Positions 23,034 to 35,319 of a stretch of DNA of 64,000 bases are shown piece after piece (the stretch's first letter is position 1; each line of letters begins with the position of its first letter). This DNA is from Coriolopsis trogii (taxonomy: Eukaryota > Basidiomycota > Agaricomycetes > Polyporales > Polyporaceae). The notes beneath the pieces were generated by a model. It did not search any database. It had not been told where the DNA came from and was given only the letters and a program-made list of their open reading frames with translations. Location: positions 1,426,001 through 1,490,000 of the forward strand of contig JAHYIO010000023.1 of the NCBI GenBank assembly GCA_020543525.1, given 5' to 3'. The position numbers were made by a program, and so were the translations under genes.

Positions 23034-25204
23034 ACAGTACAGACGGTTCGGGGCCGGCCGGCATGTGTGGTCCTCATGCGTTTGACGAAGCCGCATTGCG
23101 TTGAGGAGGACCGGTGCGCCTTCTGTCCGGCACAGGCTAGGCCCACGTCCTGCAAAAACGTAGTGTTCGCGGGGTCAAGTGCTAAATTCCAGTTCCCGTT
23201 TCGCTTGGACAACCAATGGACTTTTCCAATAGCGAACGAACCATGCGGGTACGACTACGTTACATAATATACAGTTTCACCCCGATTTCCCGAGAGCTGG
23301 TAACGAGCCCGTTCCGAACCCCAGGACGAGACGATCTTATCAGAACGCTGAGATTGAAAGTCGCGCAAGCGTCGCAGCACGCACTCGCTTGCCGCGCACG
23401 CGTCCAATAATAAGTGCGCTTGGCTGGCAAGCAGTCTGGACATGTAGCAACACTCGCTGCACTTCCGATAGAGGGGTTTGGGTTTTAGGTGATCGACGGG
23501 CTAGTGAGATATTGTCAGCTGGATGATTGGAACAAGACGTGCCGTCACGATACATCGAATCGGGTATGTCTCAGAAATATCCTGCGCACGGGGGAAATGC
23601 ACAAAAATTGCGGAAGGGCACGGGACGGGCAGCTTCGTACACGCCCTCCTTATCGTCCCACTTGCCCCGGGCGGTCTTTAGAGAGTGCTATTCCATCGCT
23701 CCTCGAGGCTTGCGGGGTGACGCCTACCGAACCACCGTGTACGATACTCGGCGCCCGAATAGCGGTGAATAGGGGATCTGGGAGGTTGTTTTGGCGGCTT
23801 GGAGGACGAGAGAGAAGAGTTCTGCCTCAACACGGGACGGAGGTCGTGCATGACATGCGCCGTCGAGAAAAGGGTTTGTGGGTCAAGCATTCAGTTCTTC
23901 GGAGGCGCGCGGCCGTAATCAGCGGGAGATGATGGGAGTCTGGGTGAACACCCGGAGATTCTGCCGTCCCCGAGGATGCGCGGACGCTCCTGCAGGTGGG
24001 TAGCTTCTTGAACGCCGCGGCCACATGGGGTAAACCAGTATACTCATAGGAGCAAGAAGGTCTCAGCTGCGGTGCCTGTGTGGCGTAGGGTGAAAGGAAT
24101 AGGACTCCGAAAATCCAGTTGGAGGGTGAAGAGAGGGTACAAAAGCCCTTGAGAGGAGGTCAAGTATCGACATCCTTCCCCGCCCGCTCGTCTTACGTCT
24201 TACCCTACCTGGTCTGTTAGGCTCAGAATACTACCCGTCCCTCCGGAAAACTGCGAGAGACCACGCTAGGGCGCACCGCAAATTGCTCCGACCCCCGAGG
24301 ATGAAGAACACACTGAATGCCAGCGTACAAAAGGGGAGGATGTCCAAGCTGAGTTCTTCATGTTTTCTGAGGCTGCACCGACATGGAGGAGAGTGCTTCT
24401 GGTGGTGTCTCCGACTGAGGCATCGCTGTCGTCAGTTATCGTCGCACTAGCGGATCACTTCAGATCAGGACGAGTACGTGTTGACTCCGTACTTCGCTAT
24501 TGCGATGGATGACTGCGACGGCGATCCCGATGGACGGGGTCGACGCGCAGGAGCACCCTCGTCCTGAGGCGCAGAGGTATGGGAGAAAGAGTATGCCAAA
24601 TTCGCAGCTATAGCCTGCCCTTTCGCTGTAGGTCCCTACACGATACGCAAGACCGTGGCGTGGTGCTCACATATATGGCTCCAGGGCGTTCATCGGAGAG
24701 TAGCACATAGCACGCTGTCCGAGTGCGAGAACGATAGCACTATATGCCATAGACAGTTTGAGTGTTGATCCAAGAAATCTGGAGGAATATATTACGACCC
24801 GGGTCATGAAAAAGCATTGTTGACGTACGGCCCTGAATGGTTTCGGCATATGGCATCGGCAAGTAGCTAGTGACATTAACCGTTGTTCGAGCGAAGAAAA
24901 GGACTGTTCAGATGTATCCGCATGAGCATGTTTGGGTCATGTCAGGGTCGACAGAAAGAGCAACGGAGCGAGCGACAGTCAGATATGGTTGGCAAGAGGA
25001 GGAAGAACCACAGCCAGGATAGATGATGGGCGGCTACAAAGCGGAGGAGGAAGCTAAGCGCGCGCGAGCACCACCAAACACGGTACAAACATTGTGGTAA
25101 TGTGACCTCAGCAGCTACCTCCACCATCCCAGCTCTGTACATCTTCTCCTCCTCTACACATACACTCTTGAGTTGTTGTCCTGTTGTGCTTCTTGGCTTG
25201 AATT
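23034..25204. other. intergenic region, 2.2 kb
   Basis: Between BZZ1 and CAF1, both on the plus strand. Short ORFs (for example 23489-23932) look random in composition. The last 200 bases include the CAF1 promoter and leader (TCTTCTCCTCCTCTACAC just before the ATG). Nothing else was recognised. Confidence 0.4.
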
Positions 25205-26694
25205 ATGTCTCGAATACGCGAAGTATGGGCACCAAATCTGGAGACGGAAATGGCCAACATCCGTGACCTCATTGACAAGTACCCATACATCGCAATGGTC
25301 CGGCTCTCTCCCGCTGCTCGCCACTCACGTTCGTCACGCTCATGCTTGCTGTCTATGCGCAGGACACGGAGTTTCCTGGAGTCGTCGCACGGCCTATAGG
25401 CGCGTTCAAGACGTCTTCGGACTATCATTACCAAACCATGCGGTGTAACGTCGACCTGCTCAAGATTATCCAGGTCGGGCTTACTCTGGCGGATGAGGAG
25501 GGAAACTTCCCACAAGAGGTATCTACTTGGCAGTTCAACTTCCGATTCTCCCCAAAGTGCGTACGTCGAGGTGGAACTGTGCTCAATCCGCACTGTCACA
25601 ATGCCAGACGGTCATGCTTACGTAAACATGCAGCGAGGACATGGCTGCCCCAGAGTCCATTGATCTGCTGGAAAAGTCTGGCATAGATTTACAACGGCAC
25701 GAAGAGATGGGGATTGAGCCGAACGACTTTGCCGAACTTATGATTACGTCTGGCCTTGTGTTGTCGCCGGACACTAGGTGGATCTCGTTTCACAGGTGAG
25801 GTTTAGCGTTATTGATCGTCGCGACAAACGTAGCGCGTCGCGGGAGCGAGGCAGACTAGAGTGTGGTTTTGACATAAAGCCTTGCTGTCACCCGGGGCGT
25901 CGGTATACGTGTCTTTGGCTTCGTCTTGCCTCGTTTGCTCTGTTGGTGCGAAACGAACGGTGTTGACCCATGTGTCCCAATAGTGGCTATGACTTCGGTT
26001 ACTTCGTGAAGCTCCTAACAGGACAGTCATTACCCACCAACGAGGAGATGTTTTTCGACGTCCTACATACATGGTTCCCAACAATTTACGACATCAAGTT
26101 CGTCATGCGGTCCTGTAAAGTCCTCAAGGGCGGCCTGCAAGACGTCGCCGACGACCTCGGGGTACGTCACCCCTCCCCGTCGTTTCCCAGGCCTCTCCGC
26201 TGACGCTCCCATCGTCGTCGTCCGCGGCCTCCCCCTCCTACGTCTCATGGCCTGCCCAACTTTCACAGGTCGTGCGAATAGGCCCTTCCCACCAAGCGGG
26301 CTCAGACTCGCTCCTGACTGCGTCGACGTTCTTCAAGATGCGCGAGCTCTACTTTTCCGGCACGCTCGACGACCCCGAGTTTAACGGGAAGCTCTACGGC
26401 CTCGGCCAGACGTTCACGCTCCAGAACGGCGTCGCGGGCGACGTCCGCGTCGGCACGGCGGCCACGATTGCGGAGCGCGAGGACCGCGCGGCGCCCGTCG
26501 CAGGCCGCGAGCACAACAACCACACGCCGGGCCCCCCGCCGGGCCATGGCGTCGGTGTGATGGGCATGGGGGGCGCGCTCACGACGCCCGTCATGGCCGG
26601 GGCGATGCCCGCGCAGATGCCGACGACGCCGTATGGCCCGATGACGAACGGGCCGTATATGCGCCAGGCCATCGGCGTGGGCGGGGGAAGATAG
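25205..26694 (+). CDS. POP2: CCR4-NOT deadenylase subunit CAF1/POP2
   Basis: Five exons (25205-25297, 25363-25556, 25634-25795, 25984-26161, 26269-26694) join in frame to 350 residues. This is the DEDD-family 3'-5' poly(A) exonuclease that shortens mRNA tails in the CCR4-NOT complex. The start MSRIREVWAPNLETEM is typical. The catalytic acidic residues are all present: D32 and E34 in DTEFPG, D153 in SGYDFGY, D222 in GSDSLLT, with the catalytic His in PSHQAGSD. EDMAAPESIDLLEKSGID is another family landmark. After the nuclease domain comes a Gly/Pro/Met-rich tail of about 80 residues, longer than in animal CNOT7/8 and probably disordered. Expected in cytoplasm, P-bodies and nucleus. Confidence 0.97.
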
Positions 26695-29600
26695 TGCGGA
26701 TGGGGCGGGTGGGGCAGCGAATGCGTTGCGGCGTCGCTGCTGTCGTGACGTCGGACGGTGGAAGCAGGATGTCGAACGCTGGTTGCTTGGTCGCATAGCG
26801 GGCAGAGGGGTGGCGTGGGGCACCCGTACGGTAATTTGTGGAAGGCGGCGGAAGGGGTGAGCAGAACGGGTTTGTACACACGCGGCCGTATCGGACAGTT
26901 GGGTTCTGTACGATGATCATGATGATGTACGATTTCTGTGTCTCGGAGGTTGTGTATCGCGCTATATCGACGCTTTTCCATTCTCTGTCTTGGCTGTGAC
27001 TCTTGTTGTCGATCGTCGTCGTCGTCGATGCAGCTCTCCGTCCCGTGCTTTCCCTCGCAACGAATGTAATCATCGTCTCTTATATGACAGCGGCGTGGAC
27101 TACATCAGATACACGTGGTGCGTAGAGGTAAGGGTACTCAAGCACCATGTCCCCAAAATGTCGAATGTCGAAACGCAAAATCACCTCACCCGCAGTACGG
27201 CCCGCCGCCCTCCCATGGTGTACTACAGCATGCCATATCTAGACGAACGTCCCCGCCTTCCCGTCGCCTAGAAAAGGCTATCGAGCACCGACAGTGACAT
27301 CAATGGCAGTTGGCACGCACAGACGCACAGACGCACGTCCACTAGACGGTACTTGGGCGGCAGCGCTGCGCCGGACGGTACCCGAGGCAGATACGGCGCA
27401 AGATCCGGTCCCATAAATTGGCGGTGCGGTGGGAGAGACAAACCAGTCCGTTTCGAGGGTCCCGTGTCCGCTAGCCGTGGAGAGAGAGAGGTCGGGGCTG
27501 TCTACCGTGGGCGTTTCGTGAGATTTTGGGTGCCGGGTCTTGTGGTACGGGAACGGCTGGTGGTACCACGGTGAACTGAGGGCTGGGGAAACGATCCATC
27601 GTTGTATGGAGTAGAGATAGTGCCGTAGGCAATGGCTGGCAGAGCAAGACTTGGTGGAGGAGCTGGGCTACTGAGCAGGCGTTAGCGGTAATTTCGGGCT
27701 CCGCATGATTATGACACTGAAACGCGTAGCGTAGGCCCCAGTCCGGGCGAGCTCGAACGGAAACTCGAGAACTGGCATGGCCGGTCGACCGGACGGACGG
27801 ACGGGGAGGGAGCGGCGGATCATGCGACATCATTTTGCAGCTAATCATCAGTGCCACCGGTTGTGGAAACCTCCAGCACCCCCAAGTGGCGAACACGCAC
27901 GAACGACGCGGAAACGGCGAGGCGTGCTGTGATCTTCGCGGTGGCCCCTGCCCCTATCGTGCTGCACGCATGCGCCTGCTTCTGGCACGGTTCTTGGTTC
28001 TGAGCTGGAGCCTATTCGGGATCCGGGTTCCATACGCTGTAGGCTGATGAAGAAAGAGTGCCACTGGCGTGCACGCTGCTGGGGGTCTCGGGATCTCTAG
28101 CGTCCAGGTCCTTCCTTCCTTCTCTTGATCAGTCCAGTGGCAGTTGGGTGGGGGCGCTCAGGCCTGGGCTCTGGCCTTCTTGGATTCTGATAGCTGGGGT
28201 GGAGGGTGCTTCTGCCGTTTCGGATAATGTTTCAGGATGCGTGTTCGACATTGGAGGAAGGAGAGGGACCCTGAACATGCCATGGAAGACGTGTATGCGT
28301 CAAACGAACGAAGCCCCGGCATTTTACAGCTGAATGGGGAAGGACGGGCGAGTCGTGCTGAGTGGAGATTGGTTGTATGCGCTCGATAATCGCAAGACTG
28401 TGCAGCCGAGTCAATCGATGCACACCCTTGGCACTTGCAGGACCAAACGTTCGCAAGGGAGCGAGAGATACGGGCGCACAGCTCAGGGCGTTGACTGTGC
28501 TCTGGCGTGGTGGCGCGATGCGGGTGTGTGGCTGCTAACCTTATGGCCGTATCCGGATGAATCAGCCCTCGGCGTGTGTGAAGATAGGTCCGTGGAAGAC
28601 GTGCTCATGGGCTGCGCAGTCGATCCAGGAGGGGAAAGTCGCGACGGAAGAGGGGGACCACGGAGCCAAGAGGGTTTGCGGATACCTCGCACGGAACGGT
28701 TGTCGACGTACGTACAGACGGAAACCCAGTGTCCGTGCCCTGATGTCGATGATCGGTCGTCAAAGAGGAAGGAGAGAGGGGGGCGGCATACGTACTTGTG
28801 GTTTGGGAGAAGGAGGCGAATGCCGCCCTGCGCGAAAGGCCGAGGACATAATGCACATTGAGCGACCACGGAGGCGGGGATATGGACATGGATTGCCACC
28901 AGCGAGCGACGCGACGTCATCGACGCGGCCGCGGACACGGATCGCCGGGGGTGTGTCATGGATTCGCACTGGGGTGGGAGCGCGTCGACTGTCGAGCTGT
29001 GTCCTGTGCGAACGCCCCTCTGCACTCCAAACTGGCCAGCTCTCGCAAAGAGCGGGGAGCGGTCCTCGCGCTTACGGCACGGGCCGTGTCCGCCAGCGGG
29101 AGATATGCGTCTTGGACGAGCGAGTGCGCATCTCTTCGGGCTCGGACGAGGCCATCCATGCCCCTTCGCCTGCCCAGGGCAAGGCGTGGGACCGCCCTGA
29201 CGTCGTCTTGCATCCCCTCCGCGCCCCCCAGATCGGCCGTCGTTTAGGCTGCGGGCTACACGGAGCCGCCGCCTGGCGGGCTCGGAGATGTGCCTCGTGC
29301 ATCCTGCGCTCCCACCTTGGCGAGAAGACGGAAGAGCAGGGGCGGGGTGGACGACGGCTGGGGCCACGAAAGTAGCCTAACGCTTGAGCTTGGGGCTCTG
29401 TCTATTCCGGGCTCGCGGACTGGATGGGCGCTGGGAGGGAGACGGAAGTTCACGGAGGGCGAATCTAAGGTTTGATGGGCCGTCCAAGATCTCGGGGCAC
29501 GCCGCTGTCAGAAGAGAGTTCGATGGGATGGAAGCAGGACCGACGAGTATGTAGCCCAGGAATCGCGCCGGTCTATGAACGCGGGACTCGTCCCTTCGCT

Positions 29601-30867
29601 CTCGCATCCACCCACACTCGGCAGTCCTCTCTCCCGTCTATGAACGTCCAGAGCAGCGGGCAGGCGCTTCACCCCGCCCTCGAGCTAGAACCCAGCAACG
29701 AGGTTGCCTGTCCTGCGTGAAACTCGCCCAGGCAGGGCCCGAAGGCGAGAAGCCGACGGAGGGAAGCCAGGGCTATAATCTGCTATAATACGCCCCTCCA
29801 ACCCCGTTACCGAGGCCGTGCAGGATAGTCGTTCTCCACCCCTTATCCGGCAGGAGACGAGCTCCAGTGATGGGCGTCCACCGACCACGGCCCTCGGTCG
29901 AGGACGGCTCAGAAGTGCGTCGACGCAGGTCATGAGAGAGATCCGTCCGCAGTACATGGCCTTGGGGCGCAGGAGCGGCGGTCGACAGTAGCGAGTTTCG
30001 GACATGAGCAGCTTCCGTCATCCGAACGCGGTCGACATTCCACGGCGGGAGAGCGAGCAGATTCAGGCGCGCGTACGAGCAAGCCCCAGGAAGACGCGAT
30101 TACAGGGAAGCTCATGGACGACATGTGTTCGCCATCGAGTGTACCCGGCCCACCGCCGTGGCACCCAGAGTTTGGGTTGCTCCCGATAGTGTGGGGCTCG
30201 GACGGATTAGCACCGCTATTGGACAGATATTTGAATGCAATCTCGAGCGGAGACACGGGGTATGGGAATGAACGCACTTCTGTCCGACGAAGACCATCGA
30301 CTGTGCGCTGGCGAGCGACTGTCGGCGAAATTTCGTGCTTGGGATTCTGCTGGGTGTCCCAATGGGAGTGGACAGTCAGGAGAGTGTCGGCAGAGGAACC
30401 TGATAACCTTATACGATGGCTCTGATTGCGATTATACTCATGAGGCCTCTTCGGGCGGTGACGCGCGCTCTGATTGAGAACAAAGGAGATGTCGGTGGAG
30501 ACTCTGCCCGCCATGCGCGCGTCGAGATGTATACATGAGCTGGACGCGGCGAAGCAGGAATAAGCGAGACATCGGGCAGATCTGGGCAGGAGGGCCGGGC
30601 TGGGAGGGAGCTGCAGCAAGTGGGAGAAGGCCGAGGTGTGAGCTGAACCAAGCGCGGCTGAGCGTGAGCGTGAGCGTGCGTCTACTCTGCGTCTAAGGAA
30701 AGTGAGGATAGCTTCGAGTGCTCATAAGGCGTCTCCTCCGTCCTCTCCTCCCCTCCTCTTCGTCATTCCTCTACACGTCCGTCGTCGCTGTCGAGGGCGA
30801 ACACGCAAGCAGAGGCCAGGAACTCGCTTGCAGCAGATGCAAATCGCCCGCACTCGTGTTCTCCACC
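26695..30867. other. gene-poor GC-rich region, 4.2 kb
   Basis: The longest stretch without a supported gene. It begins with the CAF1 3' UTR and ends with the C/T-rich leader of the CENP-B-type gene. Long but compositionally odd ORFs overlap on both strands at 28483-29375 and a 229-codon minus frame lies at 29930-30619; none shows splice-consistent homology. Short simple repeats occur at about 27317-27338 (CACAGACG units) and 27790-27810 (GGAC units). Confidence 0.4.
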
Positions 30868-32921
30868 ATGGACACGGCTCACCACTACTCAGTCTCTGGC
30901 GGCCTCGTGTATCATCATCCGCAACCTCCCCTCAACCAGCCTCACGCTCATCCGATCTCTGACGCCTCTCCCCTCCACCCGTCTTTCCCTCAAGACATGT
31001 CCTGGCGACAAAGCCACCACTCTCCGACCCACTCCCACTCTGCCTCCGCCCACCACTCGCAAATGCAATCCATCATGTCCCATCCTCATGATCACGTCCA
31101 AGACTATGCTCCTTCGCCACAACAGTCGTTCATCCCTCGCCATCCATCCGATGCCTTCGCAAACCATTCTTCTTCCTCTTCGGTCGACCCTGGCCCGTCC
31201 TCTCATCCGATGGCCTTTGACTCGCCCCAGATTGACGGCAGCATCGGCCCAGACAGAGGCCTTGCCCGTCGTCGCTTGCGCATGGACAGAGTGCCGAGCC
31301 ATGGAGAGCTCCCAGACTATGCCGCAATGTCCCAGTCCTATGGCGTTCGTCCTCTTCTCTCATTTCTCTTTATGGTATACTGAACCTGCCTGTATGCGTG
31401 CAGCAGCCCCAAAACGCCCCGTACATTCCACACCCCCAGCAGGGCTCACGTCCACAGACCCCGTCCCAGCAGCACGTTTATCAGTTATCTGAACATGCAC
31501 CCGGTCACCCCCCATTGTCAACCCCGGGTCTAGAGAGCCTCTCCCGCGTGCCCAACGAGTGGCGTGGTACGTTCTATGCCCCTCCACAGTCAAGATCTGC
31601 ATCGGGCTCCGCTGCCTCTGCCTCTTCCAATCCACGCTCGGCATCTCCTGCGCTCAGTGTCGCGTCTGCCCTTACCTCCGTCTCTTCTTCCGCCTCGGCG
31701 CCAAACTCGATGGCTGCAGGCCTTCAAGCTCCCGAGAACGGTCCCCCTGGACGAAAAGAGCCCATGAGGAAGAAACGGCTCTGGAACGTCGATCGTATGC
31801 GCATCTGCCAGTATGCTCAGGCGCACCCGGGTGTCAAACAGGAGGACATCGCTGCCCAATTCGGCGTGGAACGCAGCACGGTCAGCAAGATCCTCAAGCA
31901 GAAGGAACGATGGCTGTCCGTCCCTGCTCATGAGAAGGTTCTCGTCGCGAAACTCAGGTATTGCCCTCCCGTACATCTCATGCGATCGCTCCGCTCATCT
32001 CGGTGATTTCTGTCCAGACCGTCAAAGTTCCCCGTGCTCGAACGCAGGCTGGAGGACTGGGTCAAGCTCGCGTCCAAGGCGGGCAAGACCCTCACCGACT
32101 CGATCCTCCGCCAGAAGGCGCGCGAATTCGGAGACGAGATGGGCTACACGGCCGAAAAGTTCAAGGCGAGCTCTGGCTGGCTCGAGAACTTCAAGCACCG
32201 ACACGGGATCCGGCGGGGCGTGTGGCACGGTGACGGCACCGCCGAGCAAAAATACCGGGCGTATGCGACCGACTTCATCCCGTCCTCCGCCCACAGCCAG
32301 CCGATGATCCCAGCCGCCGCGTACACCATCCGCCAGCCCTCGCCGGGGCCGATGGATGGCCCTTCACATGCGGAGCAGGACATGGGCATCGAGTCCGAGG
32401 ACGAAGACGGCCCGGACGGGCACAGGAACGGGATGGACGGGCAGGTCATGCAGTCCTCGATCCCCTTGCAGCAGGCATGGCCCCAGCACGTCGAGCCGTC
32501 TCACACACCCGTCGACGCGCCGCCGGAGGCGTACTACTCCCCTGAGCAAGCGCAGCAGCTCGACTACACACCGCAGCACCAGCAGGGGCCTGCCCCCGCG
32601 TCTGAGCAGGAGCCGGCGGGGCTGCAGGAGCTCCCGCAGGCGGAGCCGCTCGCGATCCCGCTGACCGACGAGAGCGGGGCACAGGTGTACATCGTGCCCG
32701 TGATGCCGGAGATGGTGTCGACCGTGCAGGCGCCGAAGACGCTCAAGGAGGCCGAGGACGCGCTGGACAAGGTCATCCTGTACATCAACGAGAACGCGGA
32801 CGAGTCGATTCTGAACAACGACGACTACAAGTTTCTGCTCAACCTCAAGCACAAGGTGTTCCGCAAGATGGTGGACAGCAAATACGAGCTGCCGTACAGC
32901 CGTACGCGCACCGAGTCATAG
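30868..32921 (+). CDS. CENP-B-type HTH DNA-binding protein
   Basis: Three exons (30868-31344, 31404-31957, 32018-32921) join in frame to 644 residues. The first 230 are His/Ser/Pro/Gln-rich and disordered. A basic segment (RKEPMRKKRLWN) leads into a CENP-B N-terminal/pogo-type helix-turn-helix, recognised by HPGVKQEDIAAQFGVERSTVSKILKQKERW. The second, CENPB-type (Tc5) helix-turn-helix follows: FPVLERRLEDWVKLASKAGKTLTDSILRQKAREFGDEMG and SSGWLENFKHRHGIRRG. No DDE transposase domain follows; instead there is an acidic/Gln/Pro-rich region and a short conserved-looking helical end (LKEAEDALDKVILYINENAD). This fits a host gene derived from a pogo-like transposase, acting as a nuclear DNA-binding protein. 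Its target is unknown. The ATG at 30868 is the first in frame, although the frame is open upstream. Confidence 0.9.
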
Positions 32922-34579
32922 TGGTGCCGTGCCATCGTCGTCGTCGTCTCGGGTTGTCTCATGTCATGTCGTATCGTGGGTCCGTCGTCGGGTCGGGGTC
33001 GATGGTTTGCTCGGCTCGGCTGCCTCGTTTGGCTCTCGGCTTCGGAGGCAGTATCGCGAGTGTTGAGCCTGCCATTGGGCTTACGCAACGTCGCGTCCGG
33101 GTTCTCTAGCGTCCAAGCTCATGCTCAAGTCCCGGTCTCGGAGCTCGGGCCCGAGCCTGTTTGGCGTTCGGCGTCGGTAGGAAGGTATCGTTGTCGTTGA
33201 GGCAACCAAAAAGCATGTTTCTGCAGTGTGTACTTTGAACTTTCACGTTTGGGCTCTCTCGTCGTTCTTGCACATGGACTTGTCATCGGCATCGTCATTC
33301 AACTCCATCATCATGCATCGTCATTTCTCCCTCTCTCTCTCATACTCTCTCAGTATCATCCACGTTTCCGTTACGTCTCTACATAGTGCACGTCTCTGTC
33401 TCTCTCCATTTCACACACCTCCCACCCCTCCAGTATACGATCCATTATCAGTAGTTTCCGGCACCGTTATCGAATGCCCGCCAACATAACGCGTTCCTGT
33501 TCCATGTCTATGTAGCCAATTCTCATCTCGTCTCCATCCCCACCATCCACGTTTCACGTTCTCTTTCACGTCCGCGTCACGCACCCACATTCCATAATCT
33601 TCATTCTCCCGCATGTCATCGCATCCACTGTTCCACTACCACACCAGACCTTCCCGTCACCATGTCTCTGACCCGTAACTCCATATGCATGTTTCTTCCT
33701 AGCTTCTAGCAAGTACTCCGGTAGGGCTCTTTGTGTGTTCTGTCATGCATCCACCCATCCATTTCCATCCACCACGATCCATCTTCTCACACTCCGCCGT
33801 TCAGCGCTGAACGTTCAGCCCTTACCGTAATCCCTCCATCCATCCGCCCAGCACCCTACCACACACCACGCTCCCCACGCATCACGCACATACCTGGTCC
33901 CGAGTCGCTGTTTCTCCGTTGTACATCGCTTTGATAATGACATTTCCGCTGCAAATACATTGCATTTGAGCTGTCGAAAGCTATCGGTCTGATGTGCCCA
34001 TTGGCAGAACGCGAACGCCAAGCTCCATCCACGGCTGTATCGATCGTTCGGAATGACGGTGCGAGCTAGAGGGGCTTATTGTACAATACACATCCGTACC
34101 GTAGGGCTCCTCCCAGGCATCCGGACAATCCCTCCCGACCGGATTGAAGACACACGGGTGCGGACATGGTCGCTTGACCGGAACGATCGACGGCGTTGAG
34201 CGACGGTGCGATGGTAAGCGATCCAGCGGCCAAACGGTACGCGGACGGCCTCATGACGGTGTCCGAGGGATCCGAGACTCGGGTGGGTTGCGTTCCCATA
34301 CCGAGTGGCCGTTTGTGCGCGGATGGCTCGCTGCGTTTGTCAGTGCCGGCGGGTGATAGTGTAGCATACATGGGCTGATCGACATTTTGTGGGTGGGAGT
34401 CGTGACGACTCGGGAGGGTCCGGGATCCGTATCTTGGTATGTTTGACAATGGGAAAGAGGTCTGTCACCATGTCGATGACTATGGATAGTCAAACTCATG
34501 AGAGACAGGATTGGGGCATTCGTCGTACGCGTATGATGCGCCGGGGAAGCGTGGACGTACAGATATAGCAGGCTCACGC
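32922..34579. other. intergenic region between convergent genes
   Basis: 1.65 kb holding the 3' UTRs of the CENP-B-type gene and the small LYDG10-like gene. A pyrimidine-rich tract with CTCTCTCT runs lies at about 33325-33420. No gene recognised. Confidence 0.4.
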
Positions 34580-35319
34580 TCATGCTTTCTTTGGCTTGGG
34601 AGCTTTGGCCTTCTCCGCCGAAGTACTGGATTTGGCACATACAGGAGCCAGTAGGAGGGCGCAACCACAAGGTTCAGAATGCTAGCGGAAGACGTAAGAA
34701 AGCTGGAGGGGGACGCACCCTTCCATCGCTACGTTCTTCATGATGGTGAGCTTCCCCGAGGACGCGGCAGCGGCGACCTGTTGCTCAATGCTTTTGTTGA
34801 TCTTCGCACTGAGCTCCTGAATGGACAGGTGCACATCGTTAGCCGGTGCTTCATGATCTCGAGAGCAGCTCTCAGGACTGTGGGTGAGACAGATCGCCTC
34901 GGCTGCATTATGCATGACACTACCGCAAAATGCATCGCGACCATGTATTGCCCATATAATCACAATCACAATCATGGGTAACCATATGCCGTAGCGGGCG
35001 GAGAGAAGGGTCGATGGATGACCAACTTGCCATTCCAATCCAGCACGGAACTCATCCACCCCCAAATTCCAATCGCATAACTCGCGTTCCAGCCCAAGGA
35101 ACTTCCAGCCAGCCACCATGCACCCAACAGCACGAAGATCATTAGAGAGCGTCGAGCGAGCATGCTCACCTTGTGCAGCGCAGCTTGCTTGACCAGTACA
35201 GCCTTCTTTGGGGCGATGTACCGTTTGCCCTTCTTCGGGGCGGCCGCTGCCTTTTGCGCATGACGCGAACCCGATGAGCTCTTCTGCTTCGCGAGACCCT
35301 TTGTCTGTCCTTGGACCAT
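34580..35319 (-). CDS. UPF0390 / LYDG10-like small basic protein
   Basis: Three exons, 35170-35319, 34719-34816 and 34580-34625, join in frame to 97 residues. The final 15 codons (TSAEKAKAPKPKKA) are found only by splicing. The protein starts MVQGQTKGLAKQKSS and carries the family core KKGKRYIAPKKAVLVKQ followed by an amphipathic helix (LSAKINKSIEQQV) and a Lys-rich tail. This matches the Leydig cell tumour 10-kDa homologue family (DUF2462/UPF0390; human C19orf53), about 95-100 residues and nucleolar in other species. The function of the family is poorly known; a ribosome- or rRNA-linked role is likely from its composition. Reading straight through the second intron would give a false C-terminus. 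Confidence 0.9.

Noticed and set aside
26302..26823. Minus-strand 173-codon ORF opposite the CAF1 C-terminal exon
   Set aside because: It is antisense to a well-supported coding exon; the Arg/Ala/His-rich composition is what the complement of a GC-rich coding frame gives.
29930..30619. Minus-strand 229-codon ORF
   Set aside because: No domain, no splice support and a random-looking Ser/Arg/Pro composition; kept only as part of the gene-poor region.
30718..30867. Upstream in-frame extension of the CENP-B-type protein
   Set aside because: The frame is open but contains no ATG before 30868; the C/T-rich sequence fits an untranslated leader.
32364..32852. Minus-strand 162-codon ORF
   Set aside because: Antisense to the last exon of the CENP-B-type gene, with no family match.
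33325..33420. CT-rich tract as a microsatellite or terminator
   Set aside because: The CT runs are short and interrupted, so it is described only as a pyrimidine-rich stretch.
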